NCBI GenBank assembly: GCA_001724265.1
Contig: MEDY01000063.1
Span: 48,699-112,698, forward strand
DNA: 64,000 nt
Direction: 5' to 3'
Source of the DNA: Rhizaria sp. SCN 62-66
Taxonomy: Eukaryota > Rhizaria, unplaced
The position numbers were made by a program, and so were the translations under genes. Positions 52,246 to 62,314 of the stretch are shown here, piece by piece; within the stretch, counting starts at the first letter, position 1; the number at the start of each line of letters is the position of its first letter. The notes beneath the pieces are model-generated. The model was given only the letters and a program-made list of their open reading frames with translations. It was not told the DNA's origin and searched no databases.

Positions 52246-53468
52246 CGCTCAAAGCGGCTTGCTCACGCAAATGATGAACACAAGCGTAAAAGGCCTAGCT
52301 GTAGGTTCAGAAAACAGTCAAAAAGAAAGCGTATGGGCAGTGAAATTCAGGAAAAAGCAAGCTTGGTCTGAGAGAGAAGCTGCTGGGGCAGAGAGGGACG
52401 AGGAGGGGGCGCAGAGAAGGGGTTAGAGTGAGACTTAAGGAAAATAAAGGAACACAATTAAAATGAAAAAGAACAAAGAGTACAATACTTGAAATGCGGG
52501 TTTGTTGACGAACAAAAAAGCGCGATAGAGGTTCCTAAAGTTGCTGCGACTGGATTGCAGAGTAACTGCAACGGACTGGGTCACGGTCACTTTGCTGGCG
52601 CCGACTGGCGAAGATGAATCGAACACGAATAGAACGAGTCAAGACTAACGTTGTTTGAATTAAAACGTAGATTTATACATTTGTAGAACTGTTTATTGAT
52701 CATATTAAAACGACTCACTTTCTATATCAAAGAACAAATACGTCATCACCATAGAGAAACAAAAATAATCAAAGCCCACCAAGCACATTGCGCGTGTGCT
52801 TGGAATATACTTTAATAGTACGTCTTATCTTGTTGTTGTTGTTGTGGTTTGCCCGACATTATTAAGCGTTGCCATAGCCGTTGTTGTTCGTTCCATAGGG
52901 AGTCGTCGCATCAGTAAAGCAGCAAGTAGCAAACAACATCAGAGTGAGTTGCGTGATAAGGACGACACCTCTCGTGCCGTGTGACTGCTGCTCGCGCGCT
53001 GTTGTGTGGTTTGTTGTTCGTACAGTGCTGAACCAAACAATCTAAGTAACGTATAGCACTGACACACCAGGAACAACAGAAGCGAGAAATTACGGCTACA
53101 TAATCCGATTGCGACCGCGCCTCAACGCTCCCCCGCTCGCGTCCCATTCGCACACCTACCAGTGAACACGAATCGAACGCGTAAAAACAAACAACACGAC
53201 AAAACAACGCTCACTTGCTGATTTTCCGCCCGTTTCTGTTGTGTGTTATATCTTGTCTTCATGTTTTCTTTTCTTTTGAACTTATATTTTACACTCTCAT
53301 AACCTCCGTTGTCGGGTACAGTCTCTTGACAAGGCAAAAAACTCACACAACTCAAGACTTAGGCTTTACACTAGTGCGTTATAGCGATGCCATGAGTCCG
53401 ACTTGCTGTGCGTGTTTACCCCTATCTCCACGTAAGTACCCCATAGACAGTCTAAGTATCCTGTGCGC
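52246..53468. other. Intergenic stretch between two minus-strand genes, no gene recognised
   Basis: A 1.2 kb region upstream of the giant gene and downstream of eRF1. It is AT-rich with a GTT/TTG tract near 52829-52850. The short open frames lack coding bias. It may contain the promoter or 5' UTR exons of the giant gene. Confidence 0.4.
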
Positions 53469-55389
53469 TTAGATGAAGCCGTCGTCATCGAAGACGTTGT
53501 CGTCGAGGGCGTCCTCGAGGGTGGCGAGGTCGAGCTTGTAGCGCATGATGCCGCCGATGCCACCGAAGCCCTTGCAGAACTGGGAGCCTTCCTGGGACTT
53601 GTCGCTCACGAAGGCGATCTTGGCGCCGAACGACTTGTAGTTGTTCGACAGCCACTCGACCATGAGCTCCTGTGTAGTCGCGATGGTGCGCAAAAGCAGA
53701 AAATGAGACATATAAATGAGGTGAGTTAGATTCACGTAAAGGATTTGTTGTTGTTGAAAATATCATTGTTGACATTGAATACACTCGAGAGTAATTTAAG
53801 CACGACTAATACACATTTTGGCTCGTTTTAGGACATACCTGGTCGACGAGGTCGAGGGCGACGTCGTCGGCGGTCTTGAAGAACGAGGGGTCGCGGGTCT
53901 CCTCCTCGTTGTCGACGATCTTGATGACCGTAGCGCCGGTCTCCTTGTTGCGGAGCTCGAAGCGGATCATCTCGAGCGCCTCCCAGACGATGATGGTGTC
54001 GACGGCCGAGGCCTCGAGCGCGTTGAGCGTGTCCTTCCAGCCGAAGCAGTAGAGACCAGTGTCGCGGGAAATCTCACTGAAGAAGTTCGTCAGCAGGGTC
54101 TTCTCGCGCATGAACTTGACGTCGCGGAGGGAGTCCGCAGCCATGTCGATGGCCTGTGGGGAAAGGGTTCGGAAGCGAGAGATGTGTGAGTAACAGTTGC
54201 GAAATACGATATAACACAAGATGAACACATACAATACATTAACCAATAAATACTACGACAAGATAATTGCAAAGGGATTGTGCGTACCTGAGCGAAGCCG
54301 TTCTCGCCGCCGTATGAGATATCGACGATGTTGAGGATGATGTTCTGCAGACGGGGGTCGAAGGTATTAGCCTCGGCGAGCTGGGCCTTGAAGTCGGCGG
54401 AACCGGCGAGAATGAGGCCGGCGACGTTGGGCATGTTGTTGGTGATGAAGATCTGCGTGGTGAGCTCGGCGACCTGCGTGATGTAGTTCTGGCGCTTCTC
54501 CTTGCGGATACGCGCGAAACGGGGCGCGGACTGACCACCACGGCCGTGCTTCTTGGGCAGGTCGACGGAGATCTTCTTGAGCACGACGCGCGCGTTGCCG
54601 GCGAGCGTGCCCCAGAGAGTGCCGGAACCGTCCATGATGATGAAGCCGTACTTCTCGTCGTCCTCGAGCAGGCCGCGGAGCGCCTCGGTGTGGAACTGGT
54701 TGTCGCACATGTACATGGACGTGTTGATGGGCTTGAAGGGCTCGACGTCGATCGAGACCTTTTTCTACTTGCCGTCGGAGTTGAGCACTTCACCGCAGTA
54801 CAGGATGAGGCCGTTGTTGGGGATGCGGGGGAAGAGCTTGAGGCGCTGCTGGACGGACGTGATGGCGGACAGCACGGAGAGGCGGTTCACGCGGGACTTG
54901 ATGTTGGAGGCCTTGGAGTACTCTTCCGTGAGCATGGTGGAGATGCGCGAAACCTGTTCCTTGGGGGGAACGACCAGGGAGATAACGGACGAACCATTGC
55001 TGTAAAGTCGCGCAAGGAAAACAAGAGTACGGGAGCGAAGGCGGACGAGATCACGGGCGCAGAGTGAAAAGCGGGAAGTGTAGGGAGGAAGTTTGGTTGG
55101 GGTGGACAGGGGATGGAAAATTAGAAGGGAAGAACGCACAAAAACAGAGTGCGGGGAGAAATACAAGGAATAATAAAGTGAGTTCTACTGCGCAATGTAT
55201 GTTACATAGCCGATTGGCGGGTGATACGAAGCACAGGAAAGGCGCAAAGCGCGGCACGAGAGAGGTTGAAGGGCAAGGAGAGAAGACGGACCCGCGCGCA
55301 GCCTCGAGGTTGCGAATAAGCTTCTTGAGCTTCCATTGCTCAATAGCGAGCTCCTCAGGATCGAGGTTATGAGGCTTCTTAACGGACAT
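53469..55389 (-). CDS. eRF1: Eukaryotic release factor 1 (eRF1) with in-frame TAG and altered stop-recognition motifs, 4 exons
   Basis: Recognises stop codons in the ribosomal A site and triggers peptide release with eRF3. Exons are 55292-55389, 54288-54999, 53839-54153 and 53469-53669, totalling 1,326 bases, 441 residues and TAA (human 437). Similarity to eukaryotic eRF1 runs end to end without gaps in the N and M domains. The catalytic GGQ is at about 187-189 ([10 protein letters not shown]), and the YxCxxxF motif is intact (YMCDNQF, about 129-135). TASNIKS reads KASNIKS (human T58 replaced by Lys) and the GTS loop reads GSS (T32 to Ser). Codon 111 (54765-54767), at human Glu107 in the conserved GKEKKV block, is TAG, flanked by DGK and KKVSID. 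The rest of the gene is intact: consensus splice junctions, no other stop, and strong conservation downstream ([13 protein letters not shown]-like block, [17 protein letters not shown]). So the TAG is most simply a sense codon. Donors are GTCCGT, GTACGC and GTATGT. Confidence 0.96.
54765..54767 (-). other. In-frame TAG at the conserved Glu107 position of eRF1
   Basis: The reading is GGC AAG TAG AAA AAG GTC. In human and yeast eRF1 the same block is GKEKKV, so TAG replaces a codon for an almost invariant Glu, with no insertion or deletion. A GAG-to-TAG sequencing error is the main alternative. Confidence 0.8.
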
Positions 55390-55904
55390 GTTCGGACTAA
55401 ACACAAACTACCGGGTTGAGCGAAGGATTACACCAAAAATGACGTGTTGCGAAACCCCCAATGGGCCGCGCCGACCCGGCCCACACACAAAAAACACACG
55501 CGGATTTTTTTGCGAACCAGTCTCGTTGCTGGCTGGTTCTCAACAACGGATAGATTCGCCATTATTTTAAAAGCGTATCAATCTCTGTATACACAACGCC
55601 CAAATGTGGATATAACGAGTGAACAGGAAGATTATGCAATGTTATGTTTGGGTTGCATAATAACTTTTCTTTTCTTGCCGCAAAGAGGACGAACAATGAG
55701 CTTGAATGAAACATCCAAACGAGAGCCTCTTGCATGCTCACAGTTCCTTCCATTCCCCAGCCATTTTCAAGGCTGAACCAATATATTTCTAAGTATAGAC
55801 TCACCACACAAAACAAACAACTACATCACACTTCAACACTCTTTCACAATTTGCGATATGGCTTTTGCACCCCGAATATCTTGTTTCGCAGACTCAACGG
55901 CTCG
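55390..55904. promoter_or_regulatory. Divergent promoter region eRF1 / coiled-coil gene
   Basis: A 515-base region with TTTTTTTGCGAACC at 55505-55518. The AT-rich part just upstream of the 55905 ATG looks like 5' UTR rather than coding sequence, although the frame stays open back to 55734. Confidence 0.45.
55505..55518 (+). promoter_or_regulatory. Candidate promoter element TTTTTTTGCGAACC
   Basis: A variant of the element seen in three other divergent regions, with T in place of C before GCGAACC. Only position and recurrence support it. Confidence 0.4.
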
Positions 55905-58013
55905 ATGGTTCGCCACCGTGTCGGCATGAGCACGTCCCGCCGCGCCTCCCTGCCGGCCGACCCTTCCTACATCCACGAGATCCTCGCCACGCGCGCGCCT
56001 AGGACGTCTCTTGCGCCCGTCGGCGAGAACAAGAGCAACCGCTTTGCCGTGCTTTCCCGCTCGCCCAATGGCAACAACAGCCGCGATGGCCTTGGTTCTC
56101 CCCTGTCCCCCTCACGTGCTCATAACAACGGCGGCCGCAGCCACAAGCGCAACCTCGCCTCTGGCACCACCTCCGTGCGCGGCAAGGAGCTGTTTCTCTC
56201 CCTCCGCAAGCGTTACACCGACAACACTCACGCCAACGGGAGCAGCGGCAACAACGCCAATGCTGACTCAATCGCTGAGAACGACGAGTTCAATGGATCG
56301 ATCCCTGCCACCTTCGAAGACGCCGTCGCCACCACGACGTCCCCCGCTAAGCCTAACAACAGCGCGCGCCGCCTGAGCACCGCGTCGTCTGCCACCACGC
56401 CCACCTCGTCCCCTTCACTCTCTCCTTCCAACACCACGCACACCAACCATAACAACAACAGCAGCGTTCACAACAACGCAGGCATCAGCACCCGCCCGCG
56501 CACCGAGCGCGCTCAGCTGAGCACCGCGGCCACTGCGACTGCCCCTGTAATGACGGTGCCCGAGCCCCTCGCCGCGGTTACGGCCCCGCAAACCGGGCTG
56601 ATGCAGCGCCTCTTCAGCCTCGTGCGCTGGCCCTTCACAGTCCTCGGTGACTACCGCACCGGCCGCGCGCTCCGCCTCGCACCCGCCGCCGCGGCGGCGA
56701 CCGTGGGCGGCACGGGTTCCGCGGCTCCTGCGGTTGTGGGTTCCGGCGTGGTGACCGCGGACACACACCGCATTCGCCGTCTCCGCTCGCGTGTGACCGC
56801 GCTCGAGACCAAGCTCGAGGAGCTCCAGTCCACCATCGCTAACCTCGCCAGCAACCGCAACGGCAGCGCCGGCTATAGCAGCCACATCCCGCCCGCTCCT
56901 GTGTTTAGCAGCGGCAGCCACATGTCCGGTCCCCCCGCGCCTGTCGGCGTCGGTGCCCCGCCGCCCCCGCCGATGTTCGATTTGTTCGGCGACGATTTCT
57001 CGCTGCCCACGCCTGCGCCCGTAGAGAAGACCTGGAACCTCAACAAGGGCAACAACAACAACAACGCGAGCAAGAGCAGTGCCGCCGCGAAGTCCACCGG
57101 CCCGCTTGTCACTGTCGAGGCACTGCGCAGCATCAAGCTCAAGTCGGCCGCCGAGCGTACAGTCGGCGCTGGCGCTTTCCCCGCCACGCCGAGCAAGTTT
57201 GAGGGCGGGCCGCTGGTCAGTCTCGAGCAGCTGCGCACGGTCAAGCTGCGCAAGGTCCAGCCGCGCACGGCCGCGGGCGCTAACGGCGAAGGCGACTGCG
57301 CACAGGCACCGCTGACCCCGGCGCAGGAGGCCGCCCGCGCGCGCGCCGCCAAGAGCAGCGGCAGCGTGTTCATCCCTACGCTGCGCGACATCACGGGCGT
57401 GAAGCTGCGCTCGACGGCGATGCTGCGGTCGCCGGGCAAGACCCCACACAAGGCCAAGCTTAAGTCGCCCGAGCAGGCGGCGATGAACCCGATCATGCTG
57501 CTGCGGCGGCGCATGTTGGGCAGCCCGCGCACGCGCGCGACGCTCAAGCAGCGCGAAAGCGAGCATTCAAGCAAGCAGGACGCCGACGAGGACGACTTTG
57601 CCGCTGCGAGCAAGGGCGCTGATGTCATTAACGCGCCTGCAACTGCAACTGCGGCTGCGGCGGCGGCCAGTGAGGGTGGTGAGGCGACTTCTAGTGGGCA
57701 GGCTGCGGCGACTGTGCTCGGATCGCCGTCTGGCTTTGCGACTTCGCATGTGAAGCGTGCTAAGGCGGCGTCGCCTTCTGCTAACAGTATTGCAGACAGT
57801 GTTGTTGTTGCTGATGCCAATGATGAGAACAGCGTTGTTTTCCTGTCCCCTCCTCGTGTTCGCGAGAACTCGAAGACTGCTGCTTTAAGTGCGCAGAGCA
57901 AACTCTCCGTGAATAGCAACAACGGCAGCGGCAGTGGCCGCAAGAGGGCTGTGTTGGGCGAGGTGACATCGGCGTCAAAGAACATCCGCGCCGTCGACTT
58001 CTCGTTTGCTTGA
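55905..58013 (+). CDS. Coiled-coil, polyproline protein with three short LR-x-(I/V)-KL repeats
   Basis: A single-exon gene of 702 residues ending in TGA. I chose ATG 55905 because GC-rich coding composition begins there; ATG 55926 is an alternative. The N-terminal ~250 residues are Ser/Asn/Thr/Arg-rich. A coiled coil lies at about 287-318 (IRRLRSRVTALETKLEELQS), followed by a proline cluster (GAPPPPPMFDLFGDD, about 351-365). Three spaced repeats follow: GPLVTVEALRSIKLKSA (about 399), GPLVSLEQLRTVKLRKV (about 435) and TLRDITGVKLRSTA (about 491). The repeats faintly resemble WH2 actin-binding motifs (hydrophobic helix then LKK/LRK), which with the polyproline segment would fit an actin regulator. 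That is inference, and I do not recognise an orthologue. The C-terminal third is Ala/Ser-rich with a basic end. Confidence 0.72.
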   Translation: MVRHRVGMSTSRRASLPADPSYIHEILATRAPRTSLAPVGENKSNRFAVLSRSPNGNNSRDGLGSPLSPSRAHNNGGRSHKRNLASGTTSVRGKELFLSLRKRYTDNTHANGSSGNNANADSIAENDEFNGSIPATFEDAVATTTSPAKPNNSARRLSTASSATTPTSSPSLSPSNTTHTNHNNNSSVHNNAGISTRPRTERAQLSTAATATAPVMTVPEPLAAVTAPQTGLMQRLFSLVRWPFTVLGDYRTGRALRLAPAAAAATVGGTGSAAPAVVGSGVVTADTHRIRRLRSRVTALETKLEELQSTIANLASNRNGSAGYSSHIPPAPVFSSGSHMSGPPAPVGVGAPPPPPMFDLFGDDFSLPTPAPVEKTWNLNKGNNNNNASKSSAAAKSTGPLVTVEALRSIKLKSAAERTVGAGAFPATPSKFEGGPLVSLEQLRTVKLRKVQPRTAAGANGEGDCAQAPLTPAQEAARARAAKSSGSVFIPTLRDITGVKLRSTAMLRSPGKTPHKAKLKSPEQAAMNPIMLLRRRMLGSPRTRATLKQRESEHSSKQDADEDDFAAASKGADVINAPATATAAAAAASEGGEATSSGQAAATVLGSPSGFATSHVKRAKAASPSANSIADSVVVADANDENSVVFLSPPRVRENSKTAALSAQSKLSVNSNNGSGSGRKRAVLGEVTSASKNIRAVDFSFA

Positions 58014-58348
58014 GTCGGCGATCAAGCTTGAGTATAATTGTTCGCGCCTACTTATTGTTTGCCTGCACAAACTCTCAAATATGTTGCACAATTTATCATC
58101 ATTTTTTGGAAGTTTATTTTCAGGGCCCTGTTTTAGCTGGATTTGCACTCTTGACGGCGACTGCATGGTTTGGCACCACGCTACGCTTGCCCGTGAAAGG
58201 GGCAGATAAAACCGCATTTCGAAGGATCATAGTGGTCTTGAAGAATATTAATAATACAGTAAGTGAAACTCTCAAATATGCTTTTATCAGTATCGTATGT
58301 TACGTTCAGTCGCGATGCAAACTGGCGAGGCAAGATGCGTGTTACTTC

Positions 58349-58422
58349 GTATAGGCTCGATATTTAAGAACTAGATGGAGCTTATTAAGGCTCCATCGAG
58401 TTCTAAAATATCTAGCCTATAC
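58349..58422. repeat. Near-perfect inverted repeat, 33-base arms, 8-base loop
   Basis: Left arm 58349-58381 and right arm 58390-58422 are reverse complements with 3 mismatches, separated by TTATTAAG. Complementarity extends weakly about six bases further out (from 58343). The repeat would form a stable hairpin in DNA or RNA. Confidence 0.8.
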
Positions 58423-58461
58423 TAAGTAGGAGCCTTAATAAGCTTACTGCACGAAGTGCAG
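58379..58461. repeat. Overlapping second inverted repeat plus short palindrome
   Basis: The 16-mer AGCTTATTAAGGCTCC at 58379-58394 recurs exactly as its reverse complement at 58430-58445, so two alternative hairpins compete for the same sequence. Immediately beyond lies CTGCACGAAGTGCAG (58447-58461), a 6-base-arm palindrome. Confidence 0.75.
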
Positions 58462-58779
58462 TGGCGTAGTGAGAAACACCGGGGGCGACCGAGAAGCGAG
58501 GTGAGAAAAGTGTGTGCTTGAAAGGAACAAATGTTCCGTTGCTCATCATTCAACTTGTCTCCTATTAATACTCGTACTAGGTCTGCTCGCAGACCCCATA
58601 CCCGCTTTTCTGACTACCGTAACAATAAAGATAATCTTGTATGAACATTCGATGTGTATACGATAACATAATATAATGATAATTTGCGAAAGTCACAATG
58701 TCACAGCGGTAACTTTGTTTCACGCAACGATCTATCGAGTTTTTTTTAAATGATTTTTTGGATTAGAGCAAGTTCGCTC

Positions 58780-59012
58780 ATAGGTGAAATCGAGTTGGAT
58801 AGCAATGGAACTAAGCTCCTTAAGGTAGATCTTCCTGAAAAAACCACCAAGAGCTCTTTCGAGCATATTATAACAGACACCATTTGATGATGCATATAAT
58901 CGCAAAAGAAAGCGTTCTGGATGCGTTATTCTGGCTTTGAAATGAAACAAGTGTTTCCACTGGCTCCAGATCAAGTCAAGGTCCCATTGCCATCCGATTG
59001 GATTTCACCTAT
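58780..59012. repeat. Imperfect inverted repeat, 31-base arms about 171 bases apart
   Basis: The arms 58780-58810 and 58982-59012 match as reverse complements at 26 of 31 positions. Spacing and length would fit a small foldback (MITE-like) element, but there is no clear target-site duplication. Confidence 0.5.
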
Positions 59013-59147
59013 AATACTGGTTACATTTTCCTTGCCTCCATTTACTTTTCCACCATCCACCTTAAGCGACGTCAAAGCAACCAAACGCAAGCTACATGTT
59101 CAGTACCCTGTGTCACAGCGCGTGCAAGCACGAGGCCATTGGCTTTT

Positions 59148-62100
59148 TTACTTCTGCTGCTTGGCCGCGAGGTCCTTGAGCGCCTGCGAAGGCGCGAAGA
59201 ACGCCTTAAGCTGGGGGTTCTTGGCGCCGAACATCTCGCTGTACTTGGTGAGCTTGGCGACGACGTTGGCGTAGCCCTGGGCGCCACCCCAGTGGAGCAG
59301 GCCGCCGCGGTAGGCCGGGAAGCCGTAGCCCATGACGGAGACGACGTCGATGTCGGCCGCAGAGGACGCGAAGCCCTCGGCAAGGGTGCGCGCGCACTGT
59401 GGACGCAGAGTCGCAAAGGTGACAAAAAGAGAGAGTTGGAGACATAAATGAGTGAGTTCAGAACTAAAACTTCATTAAAATGTTATAGACACGCATGCCA
59501 AGATGTACAAGTTCACGGGCCAATTCACACTCTCAATCCGTCATTTGTTATCATGATTCGCAGTGATCGACGCACCTCGTTGACGACGGGGTAGAGGCAG
59601 ACCTCGACGATCTCTGCCGGGGTCAGCTTCGAGGTAGCGGGCACGGTGCCGTTGGCCTCGGCGATGACCTCCTTGAGGATGGGGGCAAGTCCCTCGGCGT
59701 CGGGCGCCGCCTTGCGCGGCTGCGGGTAGCGGTAGAAGCCCTGGCCGTTCTTCTGGCCCATGCGGTTCGCCGCCACCATGCGCTGCGAGAGCGAGGTGTT
59801 GTACACGCGGTCCGGGTAGCCAGCGGTGAAGATGGGCGCGATGTGCACGCCGAGGTCCACGCCGACGCTGTCGTTCATGCGGTAGATGCCCATCGGCATG
59901 CCGAACGCCATCAGCGCCTTGTCCACCGCGTACGGGGACAGGCCACCCTGCGAATTGAGTTAATGAGAAAAACACAAAGGAGAAGAATTGAGAGGAATTG
60001 AGAGGATACATGCATGCGTTCAAAAACAAAAGCACATCATTAATAAAAATAGCGCTACATTCAATCTAAATATAGTACTCCCAGATTGATTGGAGACTAT
60101 GATCAATTATTTTTCACGAAAAAATAAATCTCTACGCGACGTACCTGGAGGAGGGCGGTGCCGGCCATGCCGTAGGGGAAAAAGACACGGTTGGCGACAA
60201 AGCCGACGCAGTTGCCGACGACGACGGGGGTCTTGCCGATGGTCTGCGCGAGCTTGACGCTGGTGGCGATGACCTCGTTGCTGGTGCTCGAGGTGCGCAC
60301 GATCTCGAGCAGGGGCATGATGTGCGCGGGCGAGAAGAAGTGGAGGCCGACGACGCGCTTCTGGGCCTGGGTCTTAGCAGAGACGGCGTCGATGTTGATG
60401 GTGCTGGTGTTGGTGGCGAGGATGCAGGTGGGCGAGCAGACCTTCTCGAGCTCGACGAAGATCTTCTGCTTCAGGGGAATGTCCTGTGATTGTGCGAAAC
60501 AAAGAAAATACAAAGCAAAGATGAATTAGAGTTCAAACAAAAACCGGTGCAGGGAATGTCATTGATACTAACATGTTGCACACAAGTTTCATAGTGATAT
60601 GGTATCATTAAGGCATCTCACGTTCGAAGTGTGAAGTTTGCAATCAAGTGGGTTTAAGCGAGGTTGCACGTACCTCGATGACGGCCTCGATGACGAGGTC
60701 GACCTTGTCGAAGTTATCGTAGGTGAGCTGGGGCGTGAGGCCGCGCATGAGGTACTCGACCACCATGGGGTTCATCTTGCGCGCCTTGACCACGGTCTAC
60801 AGTGACATCAAACAAAGCACACAAACGGGGATAATAGAGGCACATGATGTGAGGATATGCAAACTAAAGTTAAACCAGGATCAAATAAAGACAAAATCAG
60901 CATTACGACAAAGAATAACCTCAACACGTTAATATCTTGCGATATAAGAGCTTTGTTTTAGTTCGAGAATGAGTGTGTACCTGAATGTCGTTGAGGATGC
61001 GCTCGACGCCAGCAGCGAGGAACTTCTCGTTGATCTCCTTGAGGATGACGGGGATGTTCTTCATGAGGAAGCAGATGGCGATGCCGGCGCCCATGGTGCC
61101 GCCGCCGAGAATGGCGACCGACTTGACGGGCTTGGCGTCCTTGGGCGACACGCCGGGGATCTTGGCCGTGGCCTTAGAGGCGAGGAAGAAGTGCAGAAGC
61201 GCCTTGGCGGCGGGGCCCTCGACGCAGTCGCAGAAGGCCTCGATCTCGGCCTTGATGCCCGCCTCAGGGCCGTTCAGCAGACCGGCCTCGAGTGCCTTAA
61301 GCGCCAGCAGAGGGTGGGTCAGGTTGGGGCTCTTCTTGGCCAGCTGCAGGCGCGCGCCGCCCACGAGTACGGCGACCTAAGCGTTACATGAAACAATTAC
61401 AGAGAGGGTATCAAGATGATTATGAGCATGTGCTGAAACAAAGCTAAGTGATTAAGATATGAAACAATGCGGACTTTGCATATTCAGTGACTACATCTCA
61501 AGTAGTAACGGATCATGTCTCCAAGATATGTTTTTAGTGGTGTAATGCGAAGATATTGGGGACATACCTCCTCCTTGGAGGGGACCTTGCTCTTCTCGGT
61601 GAGCGAGATCTTGCGGGGGACCTTGCCGGCGGCAATAGCGAGCGCGAGCTTGGCCGCGGCGGGGATGAGCTCGTCGGGCTTCTTGACGACGACGTCGACG
61701 AGGCCGGCCTTCGCGGCCTTGGGCGCCGCGAGAGGCTTGGAGGACAGGATGGTGGAGATGGCGTCCTGGGTGCCGATGAGGCGGGCAAGGCGCTGAGTGC
61801 CGCCGAGGCCGGGGATAACACCCAGCTTGAGCTCGGGGAGGCCGAACTTGGCGCTGGCGAGCGCGACGCGCGCGTTGCAGCCCATGGCGAGCTCGCAACC
61901 GCCGCCGAGAGCGTCACCGTTGACGGCCGCGACGAGGGGCTTGGGGCCAGACTCCATGCGGTTAAGCATCTTGTGCGCTGCAGTGATGAACTCGGTCGAC
62001 GCGGCGCGGTTGTTGAGCTCGGTGAGGTGCTTGAGGTAGGGGATGTCGGCGCCGGCCATGAACATCTTGCCCGCGCCCGTGAGCACGATGGCCTTGACCT

Positions 62101-62314
62101 CATCGTTGGCGAGGCAAGCGTCGTAGGCCTTGGAGAGGCCCGCGGCGACGTCGCGCGTGAAGGAGTTCACGGGCGGGTTGTTGATCATGATGAGCGCGAC
62201 GCCGTTCTGGACGCCCGCGATGGACACGACCTCGGCCGCGGCCGGGGCGGCGACGAAGTTGGGGGACACACCCTTGAGGAGCACGTCGAGACGAGTCTTG
62301 GCCTTGGAATCCAT
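59148..62314 (-). CDS. Bifunctional enoyl-CoA hydratase / 3-hydroxyacyl-CoA dehydrogenase, 6 exons
   Basis: Catalyses the second and third steps of fatty acid beta-oxidation (FadB/HADHA/MFP family). Exons are 61568-62314, 60981-61376, 60674-60796, 60145-60483, 59576-59947 and 59148-59396, all joining at codon boundaries, giving 741 residues and TAA. The hydratase domain has the oxyanion-hole region AGADIPYL and both catalytic glutamates, in GGGCELAMGC and LPELKLGVIPGLGGTQRL. The dehydrogenase domain has the NAD-binding GGGTMGAGIA, DLVIEAVIE, the catalytic His in HFFSPAHIMPLLEIV, and NCVGFVANRVFFPY. A C-terminal HCDH repeat ends VMGYGFPAYRGGLLHW. The N-terminus (MDSKAKTRLDVLLKG) is a poor mitochondrial presequence and the C-terminus (KQQK) is not a canonical PTS1, so the compartment is unclear. 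Family length (~720-780) fits. Donors are GTATGT, GTACAC, GTACGT, GTACGT and GTGCGT. Confidence 0.96.

Larger units (their letters stand above)
58014..59147. other. Convergent intergenic stretch carrying inverted repeats
   Basis: A 1.1 kb gap between two stop codons. It holds a strong inverted repeat at 58343-58461 and a weaker one at 58780/59012. A minus-strand open frame at 58732-58974 (Phe/Leu/Arg-rich, about 80 codons, ending in TAG) has no recognisable domain. Composition is AT-rich, unlike the genes around it. A decayed or non-autonomous mobile element is possible. Confidence 0.4.

Noticed and set aside
54760-54780. A tiny intron removing the eRF1 TAG
   Set aside because: The only GT...AG pair around the TAG would be about 10 bases long, far below the ~115-350 base introns here, and its removal would shift the frame of a conserved block.
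55734-55904. An upstream ATG (55734) as start of the coiled-coil gene
   Set aside because: The 57 extra codons are AT-rich and lack the codon bias that begins sharply at the 55905 ATG, so they are more likely 5' UTR.
58447-58480. A Helitron 3' end (hairpin then CTRR)
   Set aside because: The palindrome is followed by TGGCGTAGTG rather than CTRR at the expected distance, and there is no Rep/helicase coding sequence nearby.
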